In this document: positions 62,227-64,000 of the stretch, piece after piece
Layout of the letters: each line of letters begins with the position of its first letter
Position numbering within the stretch: position 1 is the stretch's first letter
DNA from: Sorex araneus
Lineage: Eukaryota; Chordata; Mammalia; Eulipotyphla; Soricidae
Direction of reading: 5' to 3'
Assembly (NCBI RefSeq): GCF_027595985.1
Contig: NC_073307.1
Span: forward strand, 52,333,088 to 52,397,087
DNA length: 64,000 nt
Notes under the pieces: model-generated
What the model was told of the DNA's origin: nothing
What the model saw: the letters and a program-made list of their open reading frames with translations, nothing else
Databases searched by the model: none
Translations under genes and position numbers: made by a program

Positions 62227-64000
62227 CATCAGTCTACAATTTTTAATCTGTGATTTGGGAAGAAATGTTCCAATCTTCAAATAAAAATAATAATAAGAAG
62301 AATTGCTTTAAAAAGTTTTCCTGAAGCGTATCAAGGTCTCTGAAGTAGCTGCTGGGAAGAATAGCCCATCGGTGGAAAAGATTTTATGGCGGGGGGCGGG
62401 GGGCGGGGATGTGGTGTGTGGCAGGGGGCAGGGAGTGGAGACAGCACAGCTCTCTGTAAACTCTGGGTAACCTGAGCGAAACCAGAAACCAGACAGATCC
62501 GGAAGCTGCAAAGGGCTTGACAGCCAGGTGATGGGGCTTTATAAAAAAAAGGGGGGGTGGGAAGGGGGGGCAAGAGGCCAGAATATGGGAAATGAAATGG
62601 GCTCATGGAAGGTCAAGTTGCCAGAGGAGTAGTAAAAGCTGAGTGATTTCTTGTGTGATTAAGGGTTTATTTGGTGTTACCTGGAGTTAGGGTGAAATCC
62701 AATAGGGTAACAGGGTTTCAGGGCGCTCCACCCGCCTGGCCCAAGTTACAGTCATATTCTAAACAACTTGGATGGGGTGACTGAACCTCTTTAGCTCCAG
62801 CTCTCACAAATAAAATGCCACCTTCATCCCCCTTGACCAACAGATCTGAAGCTTGGTGGAGTGATGCCAGGGGCTGTGTCCTCCCAAGTACAGCAGGGAG
62901 TGTTCGAAGGCAGGCAGGGGGCAGGCGCTGACCACTGGACCTTCCTTAGAAATGGGGTGGGATCATTTTCCCGGTTTCCTGAGCACAGTTATTTTAGCTA
63001 TTTATTCAAACTGCATGAAGTTCCACTACAACGCCCCTCCTCACCCCAACACTAAAAATGGAGATGAGTTTTTGTCAGTCGATTGGGTTTTTTTTTCCCA
63101 ACTTCTCAGATTGTGACAAGCAATTAAAATGCCTCCGTGATGACCCTGTAGTCCTGTCCCTGTACATTTGCTCTGCTCATTCATTACATTTTTCAAAGGC
63201 CGCATGCTGGGATTTTTAATGCCAACACCAGCCATATGAAACAGTACTACAATCTGTCACAATGTAACATCACAGAGAGATTTCCTAGGCTTTTCAAGTT
63301 TGTGCTCACAAACACATTTCCCCCACGACATTGCTCACTTTGGAGGGATTAGAGAAACCTTCCCCAAGCCACTTCAGAAAGAAAGGCCTGAAATTCTAAA
63401 ATTTCAGTCCGATTTTGCAAATGTTACAAATCCAGATATTTGGGGGTCTCAGCCACATTCACAAACACTTAGAGAGCAGAAACCTGAGACCGCCCAGAAC
63501 CCACAGGGGCCTTGCCCTCACCCTCGTATCCTTTACTTCTGTGCTTTCAAAGGATGGCCCCAGTGCTGAGCAAAGAAAACAAAAGTGATACTTGGTGGGG
63601 AGGAGAAAAAGAAGGAAAAGAACGAAAAGTGAGTGGTTCTAATGCATCCAAAAAGCAGGTGTCAGGGGCCGGGTGGAACTGTGGGGTCACTAGGAAGGAA
63701 TGTCAGAGTCGGGTTATTAAGTTGAGCAGAAAATACGGCATATGAGGTTAGCACCCTGCACATTAAGGATGGGCTGAGGAGTGAGTGAAATATTTTCCCT
63801 CCAGGTGCGGGGGTACACGGGTTGGGACCCCCACATCTGGGACCTATTATGTGTGCTTTAGGTGACAGGTGGCTTTGGGGAAACGAAGCCCGAGCAGGGC
63901 TTTTAAAGTATTTTCCCGGGAAGGATAAATAATCTGATGCTGTCCCGGTTTCCCTTCAATAGAAATACAAAAACATATCCTTGACCACATCAAAAGCAGG
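62227..64000. other. 1.8-kb transposon-free sequence to window end
   Basis: 62392-62408 has four G-runs (ggggggcggggggcgggg), a possible G-quadruplex. 63070-63320 is AT-rich with caagcaattaaaatgcctc and tcattcattacatttttc words. No gene recognised; continues past the window. Confidence 0.35.

Overview
The window is mammalian nuclear DNA. It is packed with short tRNA-headed SINEs, 5'-truncated L1 retrotransposons that end in A-rich tails, and long microsatellites; CpG is scarce. I could support no intact protein-coding exon, structural RNA gene, CRISPR array or bacterial feature. The SINE sequence looks like the tRNA-derived SINEs of shrews (Soricidae, Sorex-like). That host call is inference from recalled repeat sequence, not a search.

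Three SINE types are named here for convenience. SINE-A has a tRNA-like head with pol III A and B boxes, a body containing 'catcccatatggtcccc' and 'cctgagtgcagagccagg', and an A-rich tail (about 170 bp). SINE-B has the same head, a body containing 'ctctcggagagcccggcaag' and 'gagacgttactggtgcc', and a tail of acagtga-type repeats with no A tail (about 250 bp). SINE-C is a rarer, GC-richer relative. Many copies carry clear target-site duplications (TSDs).

Layout: 0-9 kb has dense SINEs with two purine/pyrimidine tracts. 9.8-11 kb is a SINE-free AT-rich stretch. 14.5-19.4 kb is an L1 cluster that includes a young 1.8-kb element with a perfect 15-bp TSD. 19.4-28 kb is SINE-rich. 29.2-36.1 kb has no transposon at all, only microsatellites, and looks like candidate regulatory sequence. 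36-46 kb is SINE-rich with an old antisense L1. 47-52 kb holds a degenerate minisatellite, a nested L1-in-L1 and an antisense L1 with a huge CTT array. 52.4-55.2 kb is another transposon-free stretch. 55.4-58.8 kb is an L1 split by two inverted copies of a composite retroelement and one SINE-B. 58.8-64 kb is sparse, with one TGGA array.

The sequence is best read as an intergenic or intronic region with a few repeat-free islands that may be cis-regulatory. The most interesting items are the inverted pair of composite elements at 56.8-58.1 kb, the single sites hit twice by retroposons (12.2-12.6 kb and 16.5-18.5 kb), the repeated microsatellite expansion at one fixed site in L1 3'UTRs, and the 6.9-kb transposon-free interval.
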